Part shown: positions 31,321 through 40,500 of the stretch, in pieces
Position numbering within the stretch: position 1 is the first letter of the stretch
Layout of the letters: each line of letters opens with the position of its first letter
Source of the DNA: Sandaracinaceae bacterium
Lineage (GTDB): Bacteria; Myxococcota_A; Polyangia; Polyangiales; Sandaracinaceae
Reading direction: 5' to 3'
Assembly: GCA_019637095.1 (NCBI GenBank)
Contig: JAHBWG010000049.1
Coordinates: 1 to 64,000 of the forward strand
DNA length: 64,000 nucleotides
Position numbers and translations under genes: made by a program
Notes under the pieces: model-generated
Databases searched by the model: none
What the model saw: only the letters and a program-made list of their open reading frames with translations
Told to the model about the DNA's origin: nothing

Positions 31321-32046
31321 TCAAGCGCCCGAGCGATCGGCGGCGGCGGGGAGCGCGGCGAGCTCGCAGATGCGCGCGCGCGTCTCTGTGAGCAGCTCGT
31401 CGAGGCTGCGCCCGCTGGGCTCGATCGGCGCGCCGATGTGGACCTCGCACCGCCCGCTGCGGATGCCGCGACCGTGCTTGGGCAGGATGTCGGCGGTGCC
31501 GCGGATCCCGATCGGCACGATGGGGACCTGCGCGAGCATCGCGAGGTGGAAGCCGCCCTTCTTGAACGGCAGCACCTCGCGGCGCCGGCTGCGCGTGCCC
31601 TCGGGGAAGATCACGATCGTCGCGCCGTCGCGGATCGCGCGCGCCGCCTCGTCGATCGCCGCGACCGCGCGCGAGTGCTCGCCGCGCTCGACGAAGACGT
31701 GCCCGCCCACGGCCATCGCGCGCCCGAAGACCGGGACGCGCCGCAGCTCCGCCTTCGCGAGGAAGCCCGGGACCATCGGCAGCGCGCAGAAGAGCGCGAC
31801 GATGTCGACGTGGCTCTGGTGGTTCGCCATCAGGACGTAGGCGCGCGCCGGGTCGAGGTGCTCGGCGCCGAACGTGGCGACGTCGATCCCGTTGCCGCGC
31901 GCGACCCAGCGGGCCCACCTCCGCTCGTCGCGCCGGAACCGCTCGGCGTCCGGCGACACGGCCTGCGCCGCGAGCACCCAGCCGCTCATCGCGCCGGTGA
32001 GGCCCGTCGTCCAGACGAAGTTGAAGGCCGCGCGCGGTCCGAGCAT
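31321..32046 (-). CDS. plsC: 1-acyl-sn-glycerol-3-phosphate acyltransferase
   Basis: PlsC adds the second acyl chain to lysophosphatidate at the inner membrane to make phosphatidic acid. The 241-residue protein has the four acyltransferase blocks: NHQSHVD with the catalytic His and Asp, an Arg-containing KAELRRVPVFGRAM, FPEGTRS, and VPIVPIGIRG. A hydrophobic N-terminal segment (FVWTTGLTGAMSGWVLAAQ) anchors it. The ATG at 32046 is the first in a good context. The gene converges on truA with 6 bp between the stops. Confidence 0.92.
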   Translation of the reverse strand: MLGPRAAFNFVWTTGLTGAMSGWVLAAQAVSPDAERFRRDERRWARWVARGNGIDVATFGAEHLDPARAYVLMANHQSHVDIVALFCALPMVPGFLAKAELRRVPVFGRAMAVGGHVFVERGEHSRAVAAIDEAARAIRDGATIVIFPEGTRSRRREVLPFKKGGFHLAMLAQVPIVPIGIRGTADILPKHGRGIRSGRCEVHIGAPIEPSGRSLDELLTETRARICELAALPAAADRSGA

Positions 32047-32091
32047 CGTCGGACGGGGTACACGCTCGACGCTCCGACGTCGAGGCGCTAC

Positions 32092-32955
32092 ATGAGGCGG
32101 ATGCGGCTCATGCCGGCCCTCGGCGCGCTCGCGCTGCTCCTCGCCGCCGCGAGCGCCGCGGCGCAAGAGGGCGCGCCCGCCGGCGCGGAGGACGCGGAGG
32201 ACGCGGCGCCCGCGGAGGCGGAGGTCCCCCCGGCGCCGGCGGAGGAGGCGCCGAGCGAGGACCGTGGCGGCGCCGAGCCCGCGCCGGTGCCCGCGGCGCC
32301 CTCGGCGACGGAGGAGCACGCGCCGAAGGTCGCGGTCGTCGTGGTCGGCGATCCCGACGACCGGCTGCGCGCGCTCGCGCGGCAGGTCGACGCCGCGCTC
32401 GAGCCGACCCTTCGGCGGCCCTTCGACCCGGGCCTGCGCGGCGCGCTGCGCGGCGAGCCTGGCGAGCCCGACGATGGGCTCTCCGAGGTCCGCCGGGATC
32501 GGCGGCGGCTCAGCGGCGAAGAGGCCGCGGACGCCCCTGCGCTCTCGCGGCTCGGCCGCCGCGCGGGCGCGCTGGTGGTCGCGGTCCTGCGCGCGCGCGA
32601 CGAGGGCGTCGAGCTGGTCGTGCTCGACGTGCGGCACGGCGCGTTCTACCGCGGCGCGCTCCCGCTCGACGCGTCGACGGAGCCCGCGCGCATCGTGCGG
32701 TTCCTCGAGCGCCGCGCGCGCGCGGCGACGCACGTCGAGGGCATCACCCCCGCGGACGCGGCCGCCGCGAGCGCCGCCGCGGACCCGCCCGCCGCTCCCG
32801 CGCAGGAGCGGAGCGAGCCGGACTTCTTCGAGCAGTACTGGCCGTTCCTCGTCGCGGGCCTCCTGCTCGCCGGCATGATCACCGCCATCCTCGTCAGCCA
32901 GGCGACGCAAGGCGAGCAGGTCCCGGTGCTACGCTTCGTCCCAGGAGGCGGGTGA
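32092..32955 (+). CDS. Membrane-anchored protein of unknown function
   Basis: The 287-residue product has a signal-like N-terminus (MPALGALALLLAAASAAAQ) and an acidic Ala/Glu/Pro-rich linker to about residue 75. A globular region with VAVVVVGDPDDRLRALARQV and AGALVVAVLRARDEGVELVVLDVRHGAFYRG follows, then a second acidic linker. A C-terminal transmembrane helix (WPFLVAGLLLAGMITAILVSQ) is present. No family was recognised. It is coupled through a GTGA to the metallopeptidase gene that follows, so the two probably act at the same membrane. Confidence 0.65.
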   Translation: MRRMRLMPALGALALLLAAASAAAQEGAPAGAEDAEDAAPAEAEVPPAPAEEAPSEDRGGAEPAPVPAAPSATEEHAPKVAVVVVGDPDDRLRALARQVDAALEPTLRRPFDPGLRGALRGEPGEPDDGLSEVRRDRRRLSGEEAADAPALSRLGRRAGALVVAVLRARDEGVELVVLDVRHGAFYRGALPLDASTEPARIVRFLERRARAATHVEGITPADAAAASAAADPPAAPAQERSEPDFFEQYWPFLVAGLLLAGMITAILVSQATQGEQVPVLRFVPGGG

Positions 32956-34118
32956 GCACGCGGTTCGGTCTCTTCTGGCTCGTCGCCTGCCTCGCGGCAG
33001 CGCCGACGTCGTCCGCGAGCGCGCAGGACGGCCCCGCGGACGTCGCGGTGGTCGCCCCCGACGTCGAGCTGCCGCCCACGCCGGAGGGCTTCCAAGCCGA
33101 GGTCGTCGGCGACGTGCGCTGGGAGTACCCGAGCCAGGCGAGCGAGATCGCCGAGCGCTTGCAGGGCGTCTACGCGCGCGCCTGGCCGCGGGTGACGGAC
33201 GAGCTCGGGGGCGCGCTCGACGGCGCGATGGTGATCCGCATCGGCCGCAACCACGCGGAGATGAGCGGGCTCGCGCCCGCGCGCGCGCCGCCCCCCGAGT
33301 ACGCGTCCGGCGTCGCCTACCCGCACCGCGGCCTCGTGCTGCTGAGCCTCACGGAGCCCTCGACCAACGAGCAGACCGACGTCGACTCGGTGTTGGTCCA
33401 CGAGCTGTCGCACATCGCGCTGCACCGCGCGGTGGACGGACACCCGGTGCCCCGCTGGTTCTCCGAGGGCGTCGCGATCTACCAAGCGCGGGAGCGCAGC
33501 TTCGAGCGCGTTCGCACGCTCTGGGGCGCGACGGTGGGCGGGCGGCTGATGAGCCTCGAGCAGCTCGAGCGCGAGTTCCCGCGCTCGACGGCCGGCGTCG
33601 GCCTCGCCTACGCGCAGAGCGCCGACTTCGTCGAGTGGCTGCGCGGGCGCGAGAACGGCGCGACCAAGCTCCGCGACGTCGTGCGCCGCGTGCGCGAAGG
33701 GCAGTCGTTCACGACCGCGCTCGAGCGCACCTACTCCGCGTCCATGACGCGCCTCGAGATCGACTGGCACGACAGCCTCGGCGAGCGCTTCCGGGCCCTG
33801 CCGCTCCTGGCCGGCTCGGGCGCGGTGTGGGTGCTCGCGGCGTTCCTCATCGTCGTCGCGTACGCGCGGCGACGCCAGCGCGACCGCGCGCGTTTCGCGC
33901 AGTGGGCCGAGGAGGAGCGCGCCGCCGCCGCGAAGGTCGTCGTCCCGCTCGCGACGGTCGACGTCGCCTCGACCGATCGCCACCCTCCCGGGGCGCGCAG
34001 CCCCACGGAGCCCGACCGCGACGACCTCGAGGTGCTCTACGTCGTGCCGCCCGAGCCCGGCCGCCACGCCGGCGTGCCCACGGTCGAGCACGAGGGCCGC
34101 AGCCACACGCTGCATTGA
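32952..34118 (+). CDS. Membrane-anchored zinc metallopeptidase (gluzincin, peptidase MA-like)
   Basis: The 388-residue protein has a signal peptide (FGLFWLVACLAAAPTSSASAQ). The zinc motif HELSHIALH lies near residue 156, with the third ligand in RWFSEGVAIYQ about 25 residues later, the HExxH...E arrangement of the MA-like peptidases. One transmembrane helix follows near residues 290-310 (GAVWVLAAFLIVVAYA) and then a basic, probably cytoplasmic, tail of about 75 residues. Only the catalytic domain is expected outside. It starts with GTG at 32952, overlapping the previous stop. Its substrate is unknown. Confidence 0.82.
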   Translation: MSTRFGLFWLVACLAAAPTSSASAQDGPADVAVVAPDVELPPTPEGFQAEVVGDVRWEYPSQASEIAERLQGVYARAWPRVTDELGGALDGAMVIRIGRNHAEMSGLAPARAPPPEYASGVAYPHRGLVLLSLTEPSTNEQTDVDSVLVHELSHIALHRAVDGHPVPRWFSEGVAIYQARERSFERVRTLWGATVGGRLMSLEQLEREFPRSTAGVGLAYAQSADFVEWLRGRENGATKLRDVVRRVREGQSFTTALERTYSASMTRLEIDWHDSLGERFRALPLLAGSGAVWVLAAFLIVVAYARRRQRDRARFAQWAEEERAAAAKVVVPLATVDVASTDRHPPGARSPTEPDRDDLEVLYVVPPEPGRHAGVPTVEHEGRSHTLH

Positions 34119-34247
34119 AGATCTGTCGAGGAGCCTCCCGTCGCTCCGCGCTCGCATGACTCCTCGCGCCGCCTCGCGGCTGCCCCCGGATCGCAAGTCG
34201 CGTTGCGGCCCGGGCGAGCGCGCGAGCCGTGAGGTAAGCTGCGCCTC

Positions 34248-36386
34248 GTGAATCGCCCGCTCCGCTCCGCGCTCCTCGTGCCCGCCCTGCTCCTCGTCGC
34301 GTGCGGCGCCCGCACGAGCCTCGACGAGCCGACCGACGGGCGCCCCCTCGACGCGGGGACCGCGCGCGACGGCGGGAGCGTCGACGCCGGCCGCACCGAC
34401 GGCGGCGGCGGCGTCGACGCGGCGATCTGCGGGACGCCCTGCGACGACGGACGCTTCTGCAACGGCGTCGAGGCGTGCGACCCGATCCTCGCGTCGTGCG
34501 TGCCTGGGCCGGCGCCCGACTGCGACGACGGGGACGAGTGCACGCTCGACTCGTGCGACCCGCGCCGCGACGCGTGCCTGCACGTGCCGACGGAGCGCGA
34601 CGACGACGGCGACGGCGTCGGCGCCTGCGAGGGCGACTGCGACGATCGCGACCCACGCCGCGCGCCCGGGCTGCCCGAGCTCTGCAACGGGATCGACGAC
34701 GACTGCGACGGCGCCGTCGACGAGGGCGTGCTCTCGGAGTGCGGCGACTGCCGCCCCGGCTGCAACCTCGTCACCATCCCGCGCGAGACGACGGGCGCTT
34801 GGGATCTGCGCGACGCCGCCGGCGTCGACGTCGACGCGATGGGCCGCCTGCAGCTCAGCCAGACCCGGACCGAGACCTACTTCGCGTGGATCGCCAACAC
34901 GCTCTTCGGGACGATCACCAAGCTCGACACACGCAACGGCGCGCAGGCGGCCGAGTACGACGGCGTGCTCCGCGACGGAACGAACGGCGCGCGCCCCCCG
35001 GCCGAGCGTTGCCGCACCGACGCGCCGGGCGGCAACTGCCCCTCACGCACCGCGGTCGATCTGCGCGGCGCCGTCTACGTCGCCAACCGCGCGTTCTTCA
35101 ACCAAGCGACCGTCACCAAGATCGCCGGGTTCGAGTCGGACTGCGTCGACCGCAACGGCAACGGCGTCATCGACACGAGCCGCGACCTGAACGGCAACGG
35201 CGTCATCGACCGGAGCGTGCGCGGCGAGTTCCTCGGCCAGAACGACGAGTGCGTCCTCTGGACCGTCAACGTCGGCAACCCCGGCGCGATCGCGCGCGCC
35301 ATCGCGATCGACGCGGGCGGCACGGTGTGGGTGGGGCTGCACGATCAGGGCGACGTCGTCCAGCTCGACCCGAGCGACGGGCGCGTGCTCCGCACGATCA
35401 CGCTGCCGACGAGCGGTCCGTTCGGGCGCTTCCGGCCCTACGGCGCGGTCGGCGACAGCCGCGGCAACATCTGGTTCGTCGAGGCAGGGACCGGCAACAT
35501 CGTCAGCATCGACTCGCGCACCGGGCTGATCGGGCCGCGCGAGACGGCGCCGCTCCCGCGGGGCGCGGGGACCGAGTGCCCGAGCTCGTACGGCATCGCC
35601 GTCGACTCGCGCGACCGCGTCTGGCTCGCCGGCTTCCTGTGCCCTTGGGCGTTCCGGTTCGATCCGACGATCCGGCGCTGGTTCGAGGTGCGCCTGCCCG
35701 ACTCGGGCGCGTCGCGCGGGATCGCCGCGGACGCGCGCGGGCGCATCTACGTCGCGAGCTCGCACGAGTGGATCCTCTTCACGCCGGGCGGAGGCATCAG
35801 CGCGTCCGACCCGATCAGCCGGCTCACCATCTTCGACGCCGACACCGGCGGCGCGCTGCAGATCATCGGGACGCCCTCGCGGCCGCTGCCCGGCCTGGGC
35901 ACGACGGGTGTCGGGCTCGACTCGTCCGGACGCGTGTGGCTGATCAACCAGGACTCCTCGAGCGCGACCCGCGTCGACCCGAGCACCGGCGCCGCGCGCG
36001 ACTTCCCGGTGGGCAACAACCCCTACACGTACTCGGACTTCACGGGCTTCGCGCTGCGGACGTTCACCGCGCCGAACGGCTACCTGCGCGCGGTCGTCGC
36101 GGGCTGCGCGATCGGGCCCACGGAATGGGAGCGCCTCGCCTGGCGCGCGACCGTGCCGCGCGGGTCGCGGGTCGAGGTGCGCGTGCGCAGCGCCGACGCG
36201 CTCGCCGACCTCGCGACGGCGACGTGGATCGGGCCGTTCACGAGCCGGCCCACCGAGCTCGCGCTGCCGCCTGGGCCGGTGCCCGGCGGGCGCCACCTCG
36301 AGCTCGAGGTGACGCTCATCTCGGACGACGAGACGTCCACGCCGCGCATCAACGACGTCACGGTGCAGTTCCACTGCCCGATCTGA
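34248..36386 (+). CDS. Lipoprotein with MopE-type metal-binding motif and beta-propeller
   Basis: The 712-residue protein begins with a signal peptide and lipobox (LLLVACG). An Asp/Gly linker follows, then a Cys/Asp-rich region with the MopE-type motif LCNGIDDDCDGAVDEG near residue 150, which probably binds calcium or another metal. Residues 190-610 are repeated strands with Asp-containing turns (GRLQLSQT, GTVWVGLHDQGDVVQLD, GNIWFVEAGTGNIVSID, RVWLAGF, GRVWLINQ), as in the NHL/virginiamycin B lyase-type propeller. A short stretch of DRNGNGVIDTSRDLNGNGVID is an EF-hand-like calcium repeat. Catalytic lyase residues were not confirmed. It is probably a surface protein. The start is a GTG at 34248. 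Confidence 0.75.
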   Translation: MNRPLRSALLVPALLLVACGARTSLDEPTDGRPLDAGTARDGGSVDAGRTDGGGGVDAAICGTPCDDGRFCNGVEACDPILASCVPGPAPDCDDGDECTLDSCDPRRDACLHVPTERDDDGDGVGACEGDCDDRDPRRAPGLPELCNGIDDDCDGAVDEGVLSECGDCRPGCNLVTIPRETTGAWDLRDAAGVDVDAMGRLQLSQTRTETYFAWIANTLFGTITKLDTRNGAQAAEYDGVLRDGTNGARPPAERCRTDAPGGNCPSRTAVDLRGAVYVANRAFFNQATVTKIAGFESDCVDRNGNGVIDTSRDLNGNGVIDRSVRGEFLGQNDECVLWTVNVGNPGAIARAIAIDAGGTVWVGLHDQGDVVQLDPSDGRVLRTITLPTSGPFGRFRPYGAVGDSRGNIWFVEAGTGNIVSIDSRTGLIGPRETAPLPRGAGTECPSSYGIAVDSRDRVWLAGFLCPWAFRFDPTIRRWFEVRLPDSGASRGIAADARGRIYVASSHEWILFTPGGGISASDPISRLTIFDADTGGALQIIGTPSRPLPGLGTTGVGLDSSGRVWLINQDSSSATRVDPSTGAARDFPVGNNPYTYSDFTGFALRTFTAPNGYLRAVVAGCAIGPTEWERLAWRATVPRGSRVEVRVRSADALADLATATWIGPFTSRPTELALPPGPVPGGRHLELEVTLISDDETSTPRINDVTVQFHCPI

Positions 36387-36431
36387 CGCCCGACTGAGCT
36401 GACGGCGGACGCGCGCGATGCGGCGCGCGCG

Positions 36432-36593
36432 CTACTTCGCGCCGCGCTTCTCGGCCGAGTCCGGGCCGGCCTGGGCCGGATCGATCGGGAACGGCGGCGT
36501 GCCTTCCTTGGCGCGCGCCTTCTTCTGCTGCTTGCCGGTCGCCTTCTGGCGGATCTTCCGGCGCTTCTCGGTCTTCTGCGTGATGGACGACAT
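36432..36593 (-). CDS. Small, highly basic protein (53 aa)
   Basis: The product reads MSSITQKTEKRRKIRQKATG, then KQQKKARAKEGTPPFPIDPA and a short acidic tail. The first 30 residues are rich in Lys and Arg and may bind nucleic acid. The TPPFPI segment looks like a conserved feature rather than chance, and I recall similar short proteins in related bacteria, though no name. It has no membrane segment. It lies alone between the propeller lipoprotein and the aminotransferase. Longer in-frame starts would extend into GC-rich noise, so the ATG at 36593 was chosen. Confidence 0.6.
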   Translation of the reverse strand: MSSITQKTEKRRKIRQKATGKQQKKARAKEGTPPFPIDPAQAGPDSAEKRGAK

Positions 36594-36627
36594 GGGGCGG
36601 GCGGTGTAGCCGAGGCGCCGCCGAGCG

Positions 36628-37506
36628 TCAACCGCGCTCGGCGGCGAGCAGCGCGTCGCGGCGCCGCGCGAACGCGGCGGCGAGCCGCCGGGTGACGAGG
36701 CCGGGCCGCCCGTCACCGATCACCGCGCCGTCCGCGCGCACGACGGGGACGACCTCGCGCAGGCTGCTCGTGATGAACGCCTCGTCCGCGCCGTAGAGGT
36801 CCGGGGGGAACAGCAGGCGCTCCTCGACCTCGACGCCCCCCTCGCGGGCCGCCTCCATCACCACCCGGCGCGTGATCCCTTCGAGGATGCCGACGCCGAG
36901 CGGAGGCGTCGCGACGCGGCCGCCGCGCACGAGGAAGACGTTGCTCGTCGCGCCCTCGAGCAGCTCGCCGCCCGGTCCGACGCTGAGCGCCTCGTAGCCC
37001 CCACGGGCGCGGGCGGCCGCGAGCGCGAGGATGTTGGGGAGGTAGTTCGACGCCTTGGCGCCCGCGGCTCCGGTTCCGTCGAGCGCGCGCGCGCTCATCA
37101 CCGTCGCGAGCTCGACGCCGTCCTCGTAGAGCGCGGCGGGCTGCTCCGTGAGCGGCAGGACGACCACGACACGGCGCGGGGTCTCGCCGCGACCGACCCC
37201 GAGGCCGATGTCGGTGATCCCGCGCGTGACGATGACGCGCACGTAGGACTCCTCGTTCGCCGCCGCGCCGAGCGCGACCGCGATCTCGGGCCGCAGGGCC
37301 GCCCCGAGCCCGGTCGCCGGGATCCCGAGGCGCTCGCAAGAGCGCTCGAGCCGATCGAGGTGGGCGCCGAGCGCGAACGGCTGTCCGCCGTACGTCCGCG
37401 TCACCTCGAAGGCGCTGTCGCCGTAGAGGAACCCACGGTCCATGACGGGCACCGAGGCGAGCTCCGGCGCGACGAGGGCGCCGTCGATGCAGACGCTCGC
37501 GCCCAC
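36628..37506 (-). CDS. Class IV aminotransferase (branched-chain aminotransferase / aminodeoxychorismate lyase type)
   Basis: The 292-residue PLP enzyme has MDRGFLYGDSAFEVTRTYGGQPFALGAHLDRLERS, the PLP lysine in GAKASNYLPNILALAAARARG, EGATSNVFLVRGG, GILEGITRRVVMEAAREGG and DEAFITSSLREVVPV. These fit both IlvE-like transaminases and PabC lyases. At this length, and with the residues after the lysine, the two cannot be separated by eye. The start at 37506 is six bases behind the stop of the giant TPR gene, so the two are probably one transcript, an unexpected pairing. Confidence 0.85.
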   Translation of the reverse strand: MGASVCIDGALVAPELASVPVMDRGFLYGDSAFEVTRTYGGQPFALGAHLDRLERSCERLGIPATGLGAALRPEIAVALGAAANEESYVRVIVTRGITDIGLGVGRGETPRRVVVVLPLTEQPAALYEDGVELATVMSARALDGTGAAGAKASNYLPNILALAAARARGGYEALSVGPGGELLEGATSNVFLVRGGRVATPPLGVGILEGITRRVVMEAAREGGVEVEERLLFPPDLYGADEAFITSSLREVVPVVRADGAVIGDGRPGLVTRRLAAAFARRRDALLAAERG

Positions 37507-37512
37507 GTCGCC

Positions 37513-40500
37513 TCAGCCCTTGAGCTGCGCGAGCAGCGCCGCCGCCGCCTCGTGGTTGGCGTCCTCCGCCTTCGCGCGCTCGAGCATGGAGATCGCCTTG
37601 CGGGCGTCGCCGGCGCGCGCGGAGATGTCCCCGAGGTAGTAGTAGACGTCCGCCTTGGTGATCCCGGCGTCGTCCGAGAGCTTCTGCAGGAGCAGCGCCC
37701 GGAAGGTCTTCTGAGCACGATCCATGTCGCCGCGGACCATGCACAGCCGCCCGAGATCGCGCAGCACCACGACGTTGGTGAGGTCGACCTTGAACGCCGC
37801 GTCGTAGGACTCCATCGCGCCGTCGAGGTCGCCCATCGACTCCTTCGCGCGGCCGAGGCGGTGGTGGTACACGGCCACCTCCTTGTTCCGGCGCGCCCCG
37901 TAGCTCGCGACGATCTGCTCGAGCACGGGGATCGCGTCGCCCTGCCGCCCTGCCGCGATGTAGAGATCGCAGAGCGGCAGGAGCACGTCGCGGTCCTCGG
38001 GGTCGAGCTGCGCGGCCCGCTCGAGGTATTGCGCCGCCGAGCCCGGGTCGGACAGCGGCCCGGAGTAGAGGTCGGCGATGCGCTTGAGGAGCTTCACCTT
38101 CTCCGCCGGCGCCTCGGTCTCCTCCTCGTCCATCGCGAGCATCATCGCGAGCTGGTCGGGCTGCTCGTTCTTCTCGTAGTGCGCCTTGAGCCGCTCGCGG
38201 CTCTCGCGGCTCCCGCCCGACAGCTCGTAGGCCCGGCGGAGCGCCGCCTCCGCGCGGGCGGCGTCGCCGAGGCGCTCCGCCGCGAGCTCGGCGGCCTCGT
38301 ACGCGGTCGCGACGGCTTCGTCGTCCGCCTGCGCCGCGCCGAGCCGCTCGAGCACGCCGAGCGCGGCCTCCCAGTCCTCGCCGCCGCGGTGGATCGCGAG
38401 CAGCGCGCCGAGCGCCGCGACGTGGTGGGGGTCGTGCTCGAGCACGCGCTCGTAGATCTCGACCGCGCGCGCCGGGTCGCCGCGGCGCTCCGCCTCGACC
38501 ACGGCGAGGCGCAGCAAGAGCGCGAGCCCCTCGCCCTCGCCGGCAGCGTGCTCGATGCGCCGCTCGAGCAGCGCGACGAGCTCGTCCCACTCCTCACCGC
38601 TCGTGTGCAAGCGCTCGAGCTCGTCGAGCGCCTCCGCGTTGTTCGCGTCCTCCTCGAGGATCTCGCGGAGCTGCTCGATCGCGTCGTCGCGCCGCCCGAA
38701 GCGCGACTCGGCGAGCCGCGCCAGCCGCACGCGCGCGGCGATGCTCTCCTCGGGCGTGCGCGCGATCTCGAGGCGCCGCTCGACGAGGGCCTCGAGATCG
38801 CTCCAGCGCTCGGCGCCCTCGTAGAGCACCTCGAGCGCGCCGATCGCGTCGAGATCCTCCGGCGCCTCGTCGAGCGCCCCCTGCCACGCGGAGATGGCGT
38901 CGGTCACGCGCTCGAGCGCGGCGTAGGTCCCCGCGAGCTGCTTGCGCAACCCGAGCCGCACGCCGGGATCCATCTCGACCTCGACGCGCGTCTCGAGCAG
39001 ATCGCACACGCGCTCGTGGTTGCCCGCGCCGGCCTCGAGCCGCACGAGCTGGTCGAGGGCGAGCGGGTGGCCCGAGTCGACCTCGAGCACCTTCTCGTAG
39101 CACCGGATCGCGAGCGAGGGCTCGTGGAACGCGGACTCGGCGAGCGCCGCGGCCTCGATGAGCCGCGCCTTCTTCGCGTCTTCGTCGTAGTCCACGTCCG
39201 CCCAGTGGACGAGCGCCGCGACGAGCGCCTTCTCGCGGCCGGCGACGCGCAAGAGCTCGACGAGCTGCTCGTGGGCCTCCGACGCGTCCTGGTCCGCCGC
39301 GATGGCGCCGCGGTAGCGCGCCTCCGCCGCCTCGACGTCGTCGAGGGCGTCGCGGTACCAGCGCGCCGCGCGCAGGTTCAGGTCGCGCACGAGCATCCCG
39401 TCGAAGTCCTCGCCGCCCGCCTCGAGGACCTTCTCGATCAGGCCGCGCAGGCTCCCCCAGCCGCCGTCGGCGAGGGGCGCGAGCCGCTCGAGATCCGACG
39501 CGAGCTGCTCGTCGCGCGGATCCATCTCGAAGGCTCGGCGCAGCGCCTCGAGCGCGCGCGTCGCGTCGCCGAGCTCCGTCTCGAGCACCTGCGCCTGATC
39601 CTGGAGGAACCGCACGCGCTCACCGTCCGTCTCGGCCAGGCCGATGCGCACGTCGTAGAGCGCGGCGATCTTCTCGGTCGCCCCCGTCTCGCGGTAGACG
39701 GGCTCGAGCACCTCGACGACGTCCGCCGCGAGCGTGTCGTCCTCGAGGAGCGCCTCCATCGCGCTCACCGCGCGCCGCTCCGTCGGGTCTCGGTCGAGCA
39801 CCTCGCTGAACGCGCGGAACGCGCCCGCGAGGTCGCCGAACTGCTCCTGCTTGAGCGCGCCGACGCGAACGAGCAGCTCGCTGCGCTCCGCCGGATCCAT
39901 CGCCGCCGCGACGCGGCGCTCGAGGATCTCGCCGAGCTCCGGCCAGGCCTGCAGCTTGGTGTAGAGCCGATCGAGCGCGGCCAGCGCCGCCTCGTCGTCG
40001 CCCGCTTGCTCGATGGCGCGCGTGTACGCCTCGACCGCGCGCGCGTCGTCGCCGAGGTGCGCCTCCGCGATCGCCGCGAGGCGCCCGTAGAGCGCGCGCG
40101 CCACCTCGGGCTCGAGGACCGACGACGCGCGCGACGCGAAGGCGTCCGCCGCGCGATCCCAGCGCCCCAGCTCGGCCGCGAGCCGCTCGATGTCGTCCGC
40201 CGTCGCCTCGTCGGACGCGTCCTCGCCGAGCGCGCGCACGTACGCGTCGAACGCCGCGGCCCGGTCGCCGCGGCCGCGCTCGTGCACCTCGGCGAGGCGG
40301 CGCAGGCCCAGGCGCTTGTCCTCGGGGTCGTAGGCCGCCTGCGCCTTCCCCGCGAGCACCTCGGCGAGCTCGTCCCACCGCGCCTGCGACTCGAGGAGCG
40401 GCTCGACGATCTCGGCGGCCGGCTCGCGGTAGTCGTCGAGCCGCCCGATGCGCAGGAGCGCCTGGATCGCGGGCTCGAACGCGGGATCGAGAGAGAGCAC

